Positions 28,651 through 36,867 are shown, numbered from the stretch's first letter. The stretch: 64,000 nt of DNA from Sphingobacterium humi (GCF_009768885.1 NZ_WSQA01000001.1:434001-498000); one strand, 5' to 3'. The notes: generated by a model not told the origin, from the letters alone. Made by a program: numbers and translations.

Positions 28651-29165
28651 TGTCATCGTGAGCGGAGTCGAACGATTGGTACGTCAGTGCAAACCGCCAC
28701 ACGCAAACACCTTACTAACAGCATGTTAAAAAAATATGTCATCGTGAGAGGGTAAAATGTTTGCAAAATTTATTGGAAGGTGATGACATAAAATGGCATT
28801 GCTCGTTAAGCTTTGCTAGCAAACTACGGCACGCTATGTTCTGCGTTGCGGCAAGTATTGTCATCGTGAGCTGTCATCGTGAGCGGAGTCGAACGACTGG
28901 TACGTCAATGCAATCAGTATTATATAAACTGCTGACCGTAAAGGTTTTGTAGTTTACCCTTGCTGTTCGTAAGCAATTGATAAAATATCAAATTACGTTT
29001 GTTATCAGTATTTACGTACCTGTCGTTCGTGGTTCGACTCCGCTCACCATGACAATGCGGTGACAATGCGATGACACCACGTTCCAAAACAACTATGTCC
29101 ACTCTCACCCCTTCCTCACCCCTTGCTCTCCCCTTTCTCACCCGTATCAATCCCCTTTGCAAAGG
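28651..29165. repeat. Intergenic repeat element, copy 1
   Basis: This gene-free stretch between the SulP and pst genes holds two full left arms on the plus strand (28651-28690 and 28872-28907, sharing TGTCATCGTGAGCGGAGTCG and then TGGTACGTCA), two truncated arm starts (28737, 28859), and one right arm in reverse orientation (29014-29054, ending CGACTCCGCTCACCATGACA). The right arm runs into two TGACAATGCG-type 11-bp units and a pyrimidine-rich tail whose last 36 bp (29130-29165) recur exactly in the second element. No convincing coding gene is present. The palindromic GAGCGGAGTCGAAC core is of the kind common as intergenic repeats in Bacteroidota. Confidence 0.85.
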
Positions 29166-29267
29166 GCTGAACTAAGACTGTGCAAAGCTTCAACAATGGA
29201 CTTTCAAAAACCCTAATCTATCGGAAAATAAACCTAAAGAAGTCCCAATGTTCTTCAGCCTACGCCA

Positions 29268-29310
29268 AAAAAAGAGGCCGAATCAAATCGTTAAGATTTG
29301 TTTCGGCCTT
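29268..29310 (-). terminator. Terminator of the pst operon
   Basis: On the minus strand a stem of AGGCCGAA plus CAAATC pairs across TTAAC (one internal mismatch) and is followed by a seven-T run, downstream of pstB. Confidence 0.85.
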
Positions 29311-29348
29311 TGCCTCTGTTCAATATCAAGTGTAAGGAAGCTGTCGTA

Positions 29349-30095
29349 TTAACCGAACTGCCCGTTGATGTAGTTGGCGGTCATTTCGTGGTGGGGGTTT
29401 TGGAAGATCTGTTGGGTTGGACCTTCTTCTTTCACTTCGCCCAAATACATAAACACGGTTTTATCGGCTATACGTTGGGCTTGTTGCATATTATGGGTTA
29501 CTATAACAATGGTATAGTTTGTTTTCAGATGGCTGATCAGTTCTTCAATCTTCAAGGTACTCACCGGATCTAGGGCAGAGCAAGGTTCGTCCATTAAAAT
29601 CACTTCGGGACGTAAAGCCACAGCCCGGGCAATACAAAGGCGTTGCTGCTGTCCACCTGACAAGCGGGTAGCCGGCATCTTCAGATCGTTCTTTACTTCT
29701 TCCCATAAAAACGCTTCGCGTAGGGCTTTTTCTATAACGCTTTTATCGTGGGGCAGGTTATTGATACGCAGGCCGTAGGCGATGTTATCGTAAATGCTTT
29801 TAGGGAAAGGATTCGCCTTTTGGAATACCATGCCTATGCGTTTGCGGATTTCTGTAACCGGAACAGCCTTGGAATAAAGATCAAGATCTTCCAGCTTGAT
29901 GGCTCCTTCGATCTTGGCATCCGGCGATAGGTCGTGCATGCGGTTGAAACTACGCAATAGGGTACTCTTGCCACATCCTGAGGGGCCAATTAAAGCGGTA
30001 ATTTCATTCTCTTGGAAGGAGACATTGATTTGCTTTAACACTTGTTTGGTACCAAAGCTGATGGATAGGTTTTCAGCGGATAATTTAGACTTCAT
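29349..30095 (-). CDS. pstB: Phosphate ABC transporter ATP-binding protein PstB
   Basis: 248 residues. Walker A GPSGCGKSTLLRSFNRMHDL, the Pst-specific MVFQKANPFPKSIYDNIAYG, signature LSGGQQQRLCIARA, Walker B VILMDEPCSALDP, and a closing QIFQNPHHEMTANYINGQFG. It powers high-affinity phosphate import with PstA, PstC and PstS encoded upstream. The start overlaps pstA by 11 bp. No phoU follows, although this is the usual last gene of pst operons. Confidence 0.97.
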   Translation of the reverse strand: MKSKLSAENLSISFGTKQVLKQINVSFQENEITALIGPSGCGKSTLLRSFNRMHDLSPDAKIEGAIKLEDLDLYSKAVPVTEIRKRIGMVFQKANPFPKSIYDNIAYGLRINNLPHDKSVIEKALREAFLWEEVKNDLKMPATRLSGGQQQRLCIARAVALRPEVILMDEPCSALDPVSTLKIEELISHLKTNYTIVIVTHNMQQAQRIADKTVFMYLGEVKEEGPTQQIFQNPHHEMTANYINGQFG

Positions 30096-30942
30096 TTTTT
30101 CTATACTTATAACGGATGTAGAACGCGGTCAGGTTCAATAAAAACACCACAATCACCAATACTAAGGCCGTTCCATACGCGATGGGGCGCACCTCGTCGA
30201 TGGATTGATGTTGGGTAGATAACATATATAAATGGTATGGCAGAGCCATAAATTCCTGGTTGATATAACCGGTAGAGCCATTGATGTAAAAGGCGGCTCC
30301 GGTAAAGAGGATCGGTGCGGTTTCGCCGGCAGCACGACTTAAGGTAAGCACGACCCCTGTTAGGATGCCCGACATAGCCGAAGGAATCACCACATCTTTA
30401 ATGGTCTCAAACTTGGTGGCACCAACGGCTAAAGCTGCCTCACGCGTACTGTTCGGAATACGCATTAAGGCTTCTTCCGTGGTGGTAATAATATAGGGCA
30501 AGGATAGCAAGCCCAGGGTTAAGCCCGCCGCCAGCAAGGACGTACCGAACTCCATAGCCTGCACAAAAAGGGCAAGACCAAACAGCCCATAGATAATACT
30601 AGGCACCCCAGAGAGGTTGCGGATGGAAGCACGAATGGTGCGGGTCAGCCAGTTGTCTTCGGCGTATTCATGTAAATAAATAGCGCAGCATACCCCGAAA
30701 GGGATTGCAAACAAGGCGGTGATCAGGGTTAATACAACGGTTCCGATAATGGGTGTTAAGATGCCCCCTTGGGTCATCCCCTCAGATGGTACGGCAAAAA
30801 GAAACTCCCAGGACAGGACGGATGCGCCTTTGGAAGCGATTTCCCAAATGACAACAACGAGGAAGAAGCAAACCAGTCCGGTACTGAGCAATAGACTGCC
30901 CCATTCGATGACACTACTGAGTGCTCTGGATTTAAACTGCAT
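30085..30942 (-). CDS. pstA: Phosphate ABC transporter permease PstA
   Basis: 285 residues from the ATG at 30942 (MQFKSRALSS). A longer in-frame start would overlap pstC by some 60 bp. Six membrane segments and the binding-protein-dependent transport signature EAALAVGATKFETIKDVVIP are present, as is LSRAAGETAPILFTG. It forms the channel with PstC. It overlaps pstC by 11 bp and pstB by 11 bp, so the genes are translationally coupled. Confidence 0.95.
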   Translation of the reverse strand: MQFKSRALSSVIEWGSLLLSTGLVCFFLVVVIWEIASKGASVLSWEFLFAVPSEGMTQGGILTPIIGTVVLTLITALFAIPFGVCCAIYLHEYAEDNWLTRTIRASIRNLSGVPSIIYGLFGLALFVQAMEFGTSLLAAGLTLGLLSLPYIITTTEEALMRIPNSTREAALAVGATKFETIKDVVIPSAMSGILTGVVLTLSRAAGETAPILFTGAAFYINGSTGYINQEFMALPYHLYMLSTQHQSIDEVRPIAYGTALVLVIVVFLLNLTAFYIRYKYRKNEV

Positions 30943-31822
30943 GGTATTTTCTAAAACGGTTAATAAAATATTCGCCCAACATATTGGCAATGAGGGTCAT
31001 CAGGAACAATACGGTCGCCAGTGCATATAAAGCGTAATAATGGGTCGTTTGATAAGGCACTTCCCCCATTTCAATAGCAATGGTGGCCGTCATGGTTTTT
31101 ACGGAGTCAAAGAAACCGCTTGGAATAATGGAGGCATTTCCCGTAGCCATTAACACCGTCATGGTTTCGCCGATGGCACGCCCTACACCTAACATCACCG
31201 CAGCAATAATACCCGGCGCGGCAGCAGGAATAACCACCTTACGTAGGGTTTGCCATTTAGTAGCACCTACGCCATAACTGGCTTCTTTATAGGTTTTTGG
31301 CACGGCATGGATAGCATCTTCGGCGACCGTAATAATGGTTGGCAAGGCCATAACCGCCAGCAGGATAGCACCGTTTAGGGCATTAAGGCCATTGGATAAA
31401 TCGGCCATATTTGCAATACCGGGACTCACCACCACGATACCTAAAAAGCCGATAACAACCGAAGGAATGGCTGCCAGCATTTCTATGGTAGGTTTTAAAA
31501 TATTCTTGACGCGAGGGCTGGCATAATCGGCAATATACGCTGCTGTACCAATCCCTAAGGGAATGGCAATCAGCATGGCTCCAAAAGTGACCAAGGTGGT
31601 ACTCAGGATTAAAGGCAGCATGCCGTATTTCGGATTATTAGCGGTGGGGTTCCATTCCATTCCGGTAATAAAGTCCAGAGGTTTCACATCGAGGAAAAAA
31701 GAAAAGGAATTGTACACCAGCATGGCCAGGATACCGCCTAACAAGGCCAGCACCATTAAGCCCGTTGCCTTAAAAATGTACTTAAAACAAAGGTCTAAAG
31801 ATAACCTACTTTTATATTTCAT
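30932..31822 (-). CDS. pstC: Phosphate ABC transporter permease PstC
   Basis: 296 residues, six membrane segments, with the inner-membrane transport signature EASYGVGATKWQTLRKVVIP and GVGRAIGETMTVLMATG. The MEWNPTANNPKYGMLPLI stretch is typical of PstC. It overlaps pstS upstream by 11 bp and pstA downstream by 11 bp. Confidence 0.96.
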   Translation of the reverse strand: MKYKSRLSLDLCFKYIFKATGLMVLALLGGILAMLVYNSFSFFLDVKPLDFITGMEWNPTANNPKYGMLPLILSTTLVTFGAMLIAIPLGIGTAAYIADYASPRVKNILKPTIEMLAAIPSVVIGFLGIVVVSPGIANMADLSNGLNALNGAILLAVMALPTIITVAEDAIHAVPKTYKEASYGVGATKWQTLRKVVIPAAAPGIIAAVMLGVGRAIGETMTVLMATGNASIIPSGFFDSVKTMTATIAIEMGEVPYQTTHYYALYALATVLFLMTLIANMLGEYFINRFRKYHAV

Positions 31823-32687
31823 GTTGTTGATTTTCTAGGGTATAATAGCCATGCTCTTCAATGAGCTTTCTGCCGATGGCGCCACGCTCGAAGTTGATGA
31901 ATGGGCGCACTTTTTCCCAGGAGGAGGCTAATACAAATTGATATAAGGGACGTTGAAAATAATACAAGCTGTTGTTGATGGCTTCAGGATCTAAAGGAGA
32001 CTGTGCCTTTTCACCGCTATGCTCCCGGATTTTTAGGATCTTAACTTTCTGGTTACTATTCGGATCATGCGCCACATAGCCCGCTCCTACATAGCCTATG
32101 CCTGTTTTATCGGCTTTTACCCCTTCAATAATCTGGGCATTCCCGGTCATTTCCTTAGCGGCGGACGTAAATTCTATCTTTAATTTCTTCTTGATAAAGG
32201 AATGCGTACCGGAACTACTTTGGCGACCATAGATATTAATCGGCAGGTCGATATCCAGTAGGGCCGACCAATTATTGATCTCGCCACTGAGGATTTTTGC
32301 CAGGGTATCGACCGATATTTCCGATATAGGCAGGTCTTTATGCACCACAAAGGCTGTGGCATCTTCGGCGAAAACTATAGTTTTCAGCTCGATATTAAGC
32401 GCTTTAAACTGTTCTACTTCTTCCTCAGATAAGGGACGGGACGAATTCGCAATATCTGCATGCCCATTCATCAGGGAGGTAATCCCTAAGCCGGAGCCTC
32501 CACCGGAGATGGCAATACTGAAATTGGGGTCTAGTTTGGTAAAGCGTTCCGCTAAATTTACCGCAAGGTTAACCTCCGTGTCGGAGCCCTTCATCTTAAT
32601 CGAGTTGGTATTCTGGCTACAAGAGCTTAGGAAAATTGCAGCACTTCCAAAAAGAAGCTGCATAAAATTGATCATCCATTTTCTCAT
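31812..32687 (-). CDS. pstS: Phosphate-binding lipoprotein PstS
   Basis: 291 residues. A signal with lipobox FLSSC (Cys22) is followed by the phosphate-binding-protein pattern MKGSDTEVNLAVNLAERF and SGGGSGLGITSLMNGHADIANSSRPL. Later GRQSSSGTHSFIKKKL gives the second binding loop. It delivers phosphate to PstCAB. A -7-like CATTTTTG lies only seven bases before the first ATG, so a slightly later start (MINFMQLLFG or MQLLFG) is possible. Upstream lies a 465-bp gene-free stretch. Confidence 0.94.
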   Translation of the reverse strand: MRKWMINFMQLLFGSAAIFLSSCSQNTNSIKMKGSDTEVNLAVNLAERFTKLDPNFSIAISGGGSGLGITSLMNGHADIANSSRPLSEEEVEQFKALNIELKTIVFAEDATAFVVHKDLPISEISVDTLAKILSGEINNWSALLDIDLPINIYGRQSSSGTHSFIKKKLKIEFTSAAKEMTGNAQIIEGVKADKTGIGYVGAGYVAHDPNSNQKVKILKIREHSGEKAQSPLDPEAINNSLYYFQRPLYQFVLASSWEKVRPFINFERGAIGRKLIEEHGYYTLENQQHEI

Positions 32688-33152
32688 CCCTACAAAAATG
32701 AAGTTTAAACATTAACCTAATGTTAAGGAATCATTATGCTAATGGTAGCTGAGGGTTACTATGTAACATCATTGTAAAGTTGTTGCTAAAAAATTATGAA
32801 CAAAGCCCGGTTATTGACACTGTTGTGGCGTACACAAAAAAAAGCCATCCCTAAAAGTTAGGAATGACTTGGATTATGAATTGTATTTGATTAGTCGAAA
32901 ATGAACGTTTTATTATGCTTATTTTAAGAAAATAAGGGGCTACTTCCGGCGATTTGGGCCTGGAGTTTAAAATAGTTTAACAGAAAAGCTGGAAATGCTT
33001 TGCCTTTATTTTTCATCGTAAACGTAGCTTGTATGGCTCAAAAGTAAGGGCTACTTATGAAGAGAACATTAACAAGCTGTTGTATTTACATGAAGTAGGC
33101 AAGAAAATGATAGCTTTTGTACCCTATTGATCCTTAATATTGAAATAATAGC
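32688..33152. other. Gene-free region upstream of pstS, possible small RNA
   Basis: No open reading frame above 60 codons. Near pstS there are two dyads, TTAAC-N5-GTTAA (about 32712-32726) and GTTAC-TAT-GTAAC (32755-32767). At 32836-32869 there is a minus-strand terminator. Further out are two similar blocks, GTAGCCCCTTAT and GTAGCCCTTAC on the minus strand (about 32931-32943 and 33046-33057). A minus-strand transcript ending at the terminator would be non-coding; this is inference. Confidence 0.35.
32836..32869 (-). terminator. Minus-strand terminator between tlpA-like gene and pstS
   Basis: AGTCATTCCTAA pairs with TTAGGGATGGCT across a three-base loop, with two G-U pairs that work only on the minus strand, and is followed by eight T residues. 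It ends transcripts coming from the thioredoxin-like gene or from an unannotated RNA. Confidence 0.75.
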
Positions 33153-33701
33153 TTACATATAGGATAAATCGCTGCGTTCTTTGGTTAAGGCGATGAGGTT
33201 TCTCTTTAATTTCGCCGAAGCAAAGTCGATCATCCCTATTTTTTTAACGACTAATTCTCCATTTTTCGCAATAATCACCGTCATCGGAATGGAGTTGGTC
33301 GCCAGTTCCTGCGGCAAACCGGAGGATAAAGAGTATAAGGGCAGGCTGTATTTGTTCTTTGCCAAAAACTTGGCCGCCTTCGCATGATCCTGATCCATTT
33401 CGATGGATAGAAATACAATGTCTTTTTGATCCTTTAACTCCGTATAAAGTTTTTGTAAGGCTGGCATTTCGGCAATGCAGGGCTGGCACCAGGTGGCCCA
33501 AAAATTTAACACGACCACTTTCCCCTTTAATTCGGAAAGGTTCAGCGTCTTCCCTTCTCCATCCACGAAGCTGACATCGATATCGGCCTGCGACATGGCT
33601 GCTGCTGGCATTTCCGCTGATTGATTGGCAAGATTTGCATGCCCAACGCTGAATACAGCACTGGACAGAAGTGTTAGCAGTAAGATTTTTTTCTTTTGCA
33701 T
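33153..33701 (-). CDS. TlpA/ResA-like periplasmic thioredoxin
   Basis: 182 residues with a signal peptide (about 1-22) and a thioredoxin fold carrying the redox motif NFWATWCQPCIAEMP (Cys72 and Cys75) and a cis-proline in ATNSIPMTVII. TlpA/ResA proteins reduce disulfides in the periplasm, for instance in cytochrome c or sulfur metabolism. It lies 42 bp downstream of the crp gene on the same strand, so it may be the last gene of the persulfide-dioxygenase transcript. Confidence 0.9.
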   Translation of the reverse strand: MQKKKILLLTLLSSAVFSVGHANLANQSAEMPAAAMSQADIDVSFVDGEGKTLNLSELKGKVVVLNFWATWCQPCIAEMPALQKLYTELKDQKDIVFLSIEMDQDHAKAAKFLAKNKYSLPLYSLSSGLPQELATNSIPMTVIIAKNGELVVKKIGMIDFASAKLKRNLIALTKERSDLSYM

Positions 33702-33743
33702 GGGTTGCTGAGGTCTGTTCTTTACTAAATAACGGTAAAATTG

Positions 33744-34370
33744 TTAATTCAGTACTCTGATTTCATTACGCAGGAGCACGATCTGGTCTTCGTTTTCGAG
33801 TTTTTTCAGAATCCGTGATACCACCACACGGGAGGTATTCAGATCGGAGGCAATCTCCTGGTGGGTCAGCGTCAGGATTGGGCTATCCGTTAAGCGCACC
33901 TTTTCTTTGAGGTAATTGCTGATCCTTTCCTCCATGTTGGAGAAGGCCAGGTTATCGATGGCGCCGAGCATTTCATTCATGCGTGCGGCATAGGAATTTA
34001 AGATAAAATTGCGCCAAGAGCTGTACTTGGCTAACCATTCGTTGAGGTATTGATTGGGAATCATGGCCACCAAGGTGGGCATTTCTGCTTGGGCACGGAT
34101 TTCGGACTTCTTATTCCCCACACAACAAGCAATAGACATGGTGCAGGTTTCGCCTTTGGCCAGGTAGTACAATAATATTTCCCCCTCTTTCTCATCCTCA
34201 CGCACAATTTTTATGGCGCCCGCTATTAATAAAGGCATGGCACGCACATATTGGCCGATTTCTACGATCACCTCACCGGCTTGGTAAGTCCGCATAATAG
34301 CAACCGCCTTAATCTCTTCGATCAAGGCGGGCTCTAAAATATTTTGATACGCTTCAGCGATTAAATCCAT
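33744..34370 (-). CDS. Crp/Fnr-family regulator with sensor-domain cysteines
   Basis: 208 residues from the ATG at 34370 (MDLIAEAYQN); an upstream in-frame ATG would overlap the preceding gene. Residues 10-120 form a cyclic-nucleotide-binding-type beta-roll, followed by a dimer helix and a winged helix with LTHQEIASDLNTSRVVVSRILKKLE as recognition region (given in part). The beta-roll carries Cys76, Cys82 and Cys83 (GETCTMSIACC), a set that is not an Fnr iron-sulfur pattern but could sense oxidants or persulfides. It is 14 bp downstream of the persulfide-dioxygenase gene. It is the natural candidate to bind the three matching dyads found in this cluster. Confidence 0.92.
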   Translation of the reverse strand: MDLIAEAYQNILEPALIEEIKAVAIMRTYQAGEVIVEIGQYVRAMPLLIAGAIKIVREDEKEGEILLYYLAKGETCTMSIACCVGNKKSEIRAQAEMPTLVAMIPNQYLNEWLAKYSSWRNFILNSYAARMNEMLGAIDNLAFSNMEERISNYLKEKVRLTDSPILTLTHQEIASDLNTSRVVVSRILKKLENEDQIVLLRNEIRVLN

Positions 34371-34384
34371 AAGCTTTGTTTTCC

Positions 34385-35761
34385 TTATACCGTGGGCTTT
34401 TCTTGTTTTAGCCAATCAAGGAAGCTGCCAGGGTAATTGTAGACCGGCGAGAAACCTGCGCGCTCTAAATAAGAGGTCGCAATGGTTGCCCGATCTCCAG
34501 ACTGGCATTGGATAATAATCTTCTTATCCTTATACTCCGTTGGCAATTCCTTTGGTAAGTTACCAATAAATTTATGAATTGCACCCGGGATATGGGAATT
34601 TTCAAACTCCGATTTACTACGTACATCAAACAAAACAGTATCCTCGCGGTCTTTCCAAGCTTCTACGGTATCTGCATCTACTTGCTGCATCTGCTGTAAT
34701 GGAGCGTCTTTTAGGTCTGTTACAAAACCTTTGATTCGATCCATACCGATACGCATTAATTTGCGGGTTACTTCTTCCTCTGTGCCGGCGTCTGTAACGA
34801 TGAGTAGGTCACGGTCGTATGGCAACATCCAGCCGGCCCAATTGGCCAGGGAGTTGTTGTTTTGAATATTGATGGCCTTTGCTAAATGCCCTTCCGCAAA
34901 TTGCACCTTGTTACGGGTATCGACTAAAATGGCTTCATCATCAGCCAGGGCGGTTTCAACCGATAGGCTTGGATGTTGCGGCACTTCGGTCAATAAGGAC
35001 CGATCTACTTTGTTTAATTTCTTCATCATGGCGAAGTAGGTCGGTGCTTCCGGCTGATCGCTCAACAGGTAGTTTTTAAATCCTTCGTAATCATCGCCAA
35101 ACTGGAATGCCCAGTTTCTGATTTTCTCATAGCCGACGGTACTGCTAGGAACGGCACCTAAGGCCTTACCACAAGCCGAGCCGGCACCATGCCCCGGCCA
35201 TACCTGTACATAATCTGGCAGTTCAACAAACTTCTTCAAGGAAGCAAACATCTGCTCGGCACCTATTTCTTTGGTACCGACGAGCCCTGCGGCCTCTTCC
35301 AGCAAATCCGGGCGGCCAATATCGCCTACGAAGACAAAGTCGCCGGTAAATATCATGACAGGCTCTTCGGAAGCGGGGTGATCGCGCAGGATAAAGCTGA
35401 TGCTTTCCGGCGTATGTCCCGGGGTATGCATCACCGTCAGGCTCAGGTTGCCCACCTTAATCACATCCCCATCGCGAAGTCCTTCATGCGGAAACTCATA
35501 CTGCCAGTTTTCACCTCCCTCATCCGAGAGGTACATTTTTGCACCTGTAAGTTCTTGTAACTCGCGGGAGCCAGATAAAAAGTCGGCGTGAATATGGGTT
35601 TCTGCAATATGGGTAATCTCCATATTATTCTGCTTAGCAATTTCCAGGTAGGTATCAACATCACGCTTGGCATCAATAACAATGGCCTGTTTCTTAGCTT
35701 GACATCCAATAAAATAACTTGCTTGTGCTAAAGTCTTATCATATACTTGTTGAAAAAACAT
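34385..35761 (-). CDS. Persulfide dioxygenase-like MBL hydrolase fused to two rhodanese domains
   Basis: 458 residues. The metallo-beta-lactamase part (1-240) has ETHIHADFLSG (His56, His58, Asp60), MHTPGHTPES (His112), GDFVFVGDIGRPD (Asp141) and WPGHGAGSACG, the ETHE1/BLh pattern of an iron-dependent glutathione-persulfide dioxygenase. The first rhodanese domain (about 265-345) has TDAG where the catalytic Cys loop should be, so it is likely inactive. The second (about 360-455) has CQSGDRA with Cys419. The enzyme should oxidise persulfide to sulfite and pass sulfur on through the rhodanese. It heads the transcript with crp. Confidence 0.93.
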   Translation of the reverse strand: MFFQQVYDKTLAQASYFIGCQAKKQAIVIDAKRDVDTYLEIAKQNNMEITHIAETHIHADFLSGSRELQELTGAKMYLSDEGGENWQYEFPHEGLRDGDVIKVGNLSLTVMHTPGHTPESISFILRDHPASEEPVMIFTGDFVFVGDIGRPDLLEEAAGLVGTKEIGAEQMFASLKKFVELPDYVQVWPGHGAGSACGKALGAVPSSTVGYEKIRNWAFQFGDDYEGFKNYLLSDQPEAPTYFAMMKKLNKVDRSLLTEVPQHPSLSVETALADDEAILVDTRNKVQFAEGHLAKAINIQNNNSLANWAGWMLPYDRDLLIVTDAGTEEEVTRKLMRIGMDRIKGFVTDLKDAPLQQMQQVDADTVEAWKDREDTVLFDVRSKSEFENSHIPGAIHKFIGNLPKELPTEYKDKKIIIQCQSGDRATIATSYLERAGFSPVYNYPGSFLDWLKQEKPTV

Positions 35762-35827
35762 TTTTCTTTTTTATTATAGTTTAACCTTATGCTGCAGCTT
35801 GCACCGCAGCAAATTCCTTTAATATAA

Positions 35828-35835
35828 CAAAGCTA
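35828..35835 (-). promoter_or_regulatory. -7 box of the persulfide dioxygenase promoter
   Basis: TAGCTTTG on the minus strand is a perfect TAnnTTTG. There is no matching TTTG at -33, which fits an activator-dependent promoter. Confidence 0.7.
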
Positions 35836-35856
35836 ACCCTTTATCACGGCATCCTC

Positions 35857-35872
35857 AGTTACATTTGTTACA
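35857..35872 (-). promoter_or_regulatory. Predicted Crp/Fnr-type operator A
   Basis: AGTTAC-ATTT-GTTACA, centre 35864.5. One half matches GTTACA fully, the other 4 of 6 bases. Its centre is 29.5 bp from the upstream edge of the -7 box, near -42 from the expected start. Confidence 0.6.
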
Positions 35873-35883
35873 GATTAGCAGGC

Positions 35884-36297
35884 TTAATGGGGCAACTTAT
35901 GACGGAAAACCCCGTAAAGGTAAGTACCTAATAAGGCAAAGGCAATCACGATCAACATCGGCAATACACCGGCGCCTAATAACACAAAGATAGGCCCCGG
36001 ACAGGCACCTATTAAGGCCCAGCCTAATCCGAAGAAGATACCGCCAATTAAATAGCGCGGAATTGATTTGTTTTTATCTTGGATGTGAATAGGCTGTCCA
36101 TCCACATCTTTCGCTTGTTTTCTTTTGATAAGCTGTACCGCAATAACACCAACTATGAGGGCAGTACCAATAAATCCATACATATGGAAAGACTGGAAGT
36201 TGAACATTTCATAGATGCGAAACCAGGACGCTGCCTCGGCCTTATACATCACCATTCCAAACAATACGCCCAAGGCGATAAATAATAACTTTCTCAT
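35884..36297 (-). CDS. YeeE/YedE-family (thiosulfate-transporter type) membrane protein, half B
   Basis: 137 residues from the ATG at 36297 (MRKLLFIALGVLFG); a second ATG at 36303 overlaps the previous stop as TAATG and would add two residues. About four membrane segments, with the family pattern SWFRIYEMFNFQSFHMYG and GWALIGACPGPIFVLLGAG, where the cysteine motif matches the conserved TsuA-type position. It complements half A encoded just upstream, which together equal one full-length YeeE. The probable cargo is thiosulfate or a related sulfur compound. Confidence 0.9.
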   Translation of the reverse strand: MRKLLFIALGVLFGMVMYKAEAASWFRIYEMFNFQSFHMYGFIGTALIVGVIAVQLIKRKQAKDVDGQPIHIQDKNKSIPRYLIGGIFFGLGWALIGACPGPIFVLLGAGVLPMLIVIAFALLGTYLYGVFRHKLPH

Positions 36298-36302
36298 GTG
36301 CA

Positions 36303-36851
36303 TTAAAATATAATAGGGAAGAATACGTGAACCATGGTGAGGCCACCAATAAAGAAACCGATAACAGCCACAAGGGATGGCCATTGTAAATCGCTTAATC
36401 CGGAGATGGCATGTCCGGAAGTACATCCACCGGCATAGCGGGTGCCAAAGCCGATAAATAAGCCACCAATTGCAAGAAGCATGATGTTTTTCACATTCAT
36501 TTTTCCGAAGAGTTCGCTAGGCATATAAGCGTTGCCTGCAGAATCAAAACCCATTGCTTTTAAATCGGTAATCGTTGCTGCGGCTATAGCCGGAACCTGA
36601 TTGTCGGATAAGTAATGGGCGGCAAGAAAGCCTCCAACCATTGCACCTACTAAAAACAGGAGGTTCCAAGACTGGGCTTTCCAGTTAAAATCAAAAAAAG
36701 AACAACTTTTGCCGGCGCCTAACACCGAGCAAATGTTTCTAAAATTAGAGGAGAATCCAAAGCTCTTTCCTAAGTAAATCAAAAAGACCATGATCAAGGC
36801 GACTAAAGGGCCACCTACATACCACGGCCAGGGGTCTAACAAAATATCCAT
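36303..36851 (-). CDS. YeeE/YedE-family membrane protein, half A
   Basis: 182 residues, four to five membrane helices, with YAGGCTSGHAISGLSDLQW, the cysteine-containing motif of the YeeE/YedE family, and GSFLAAHYLSDNQ-like loops. It is followed with one-base stop/start overlap by half B. Both halves are needed to build the pore seen in single-chain members. It has its own promoter and operator (below) and lies beside the persulfide dioxygenase, so it likely imports or exports a sulfur compound for that pathway. Confidence 0.9.
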   Translation of the reverse strand: MDILLDPWPWYVGGPLVALIMVFLIYLGKSFGFSSNFRNICSVLGAGKSCSFFDFNWKAQSWNLLFLVGAMVGGFLAAHYLSDNQVPAIAAATITDLKAMGFDSAGNAYMPSELFGKMNVKNIMLLAIGGLFIGFGTRYAGGCTSGHAISGLSDLQWPSLVAVIGFFIGGLTMVHVFFPIIF

Positions 36852-36867
36852 ATAATTTTTTTTTGTG

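Noticed and set aside
28761..29162. Short open frames inside the repeat element
   Set aside because: They run through inverted arms and tandem units and have no coding character.
32755..32767. GTTAC-TAT-GTAAC upstream of pstS as another Crp/Fnr site
   Set aside because: The halves are in the opposite order and 3 bp apart, not the 4-bp spacing of the sulfur-cluster sites, and no -7 box lies at the right distance.
33731..33745. GGTAAA-ATT-GTTAAT at the end of crp as a fourth operator for the TlpA-like gene
   Set aside because: Wrong spacing, poor half-sites and no TAnnTTTG box before the gene.
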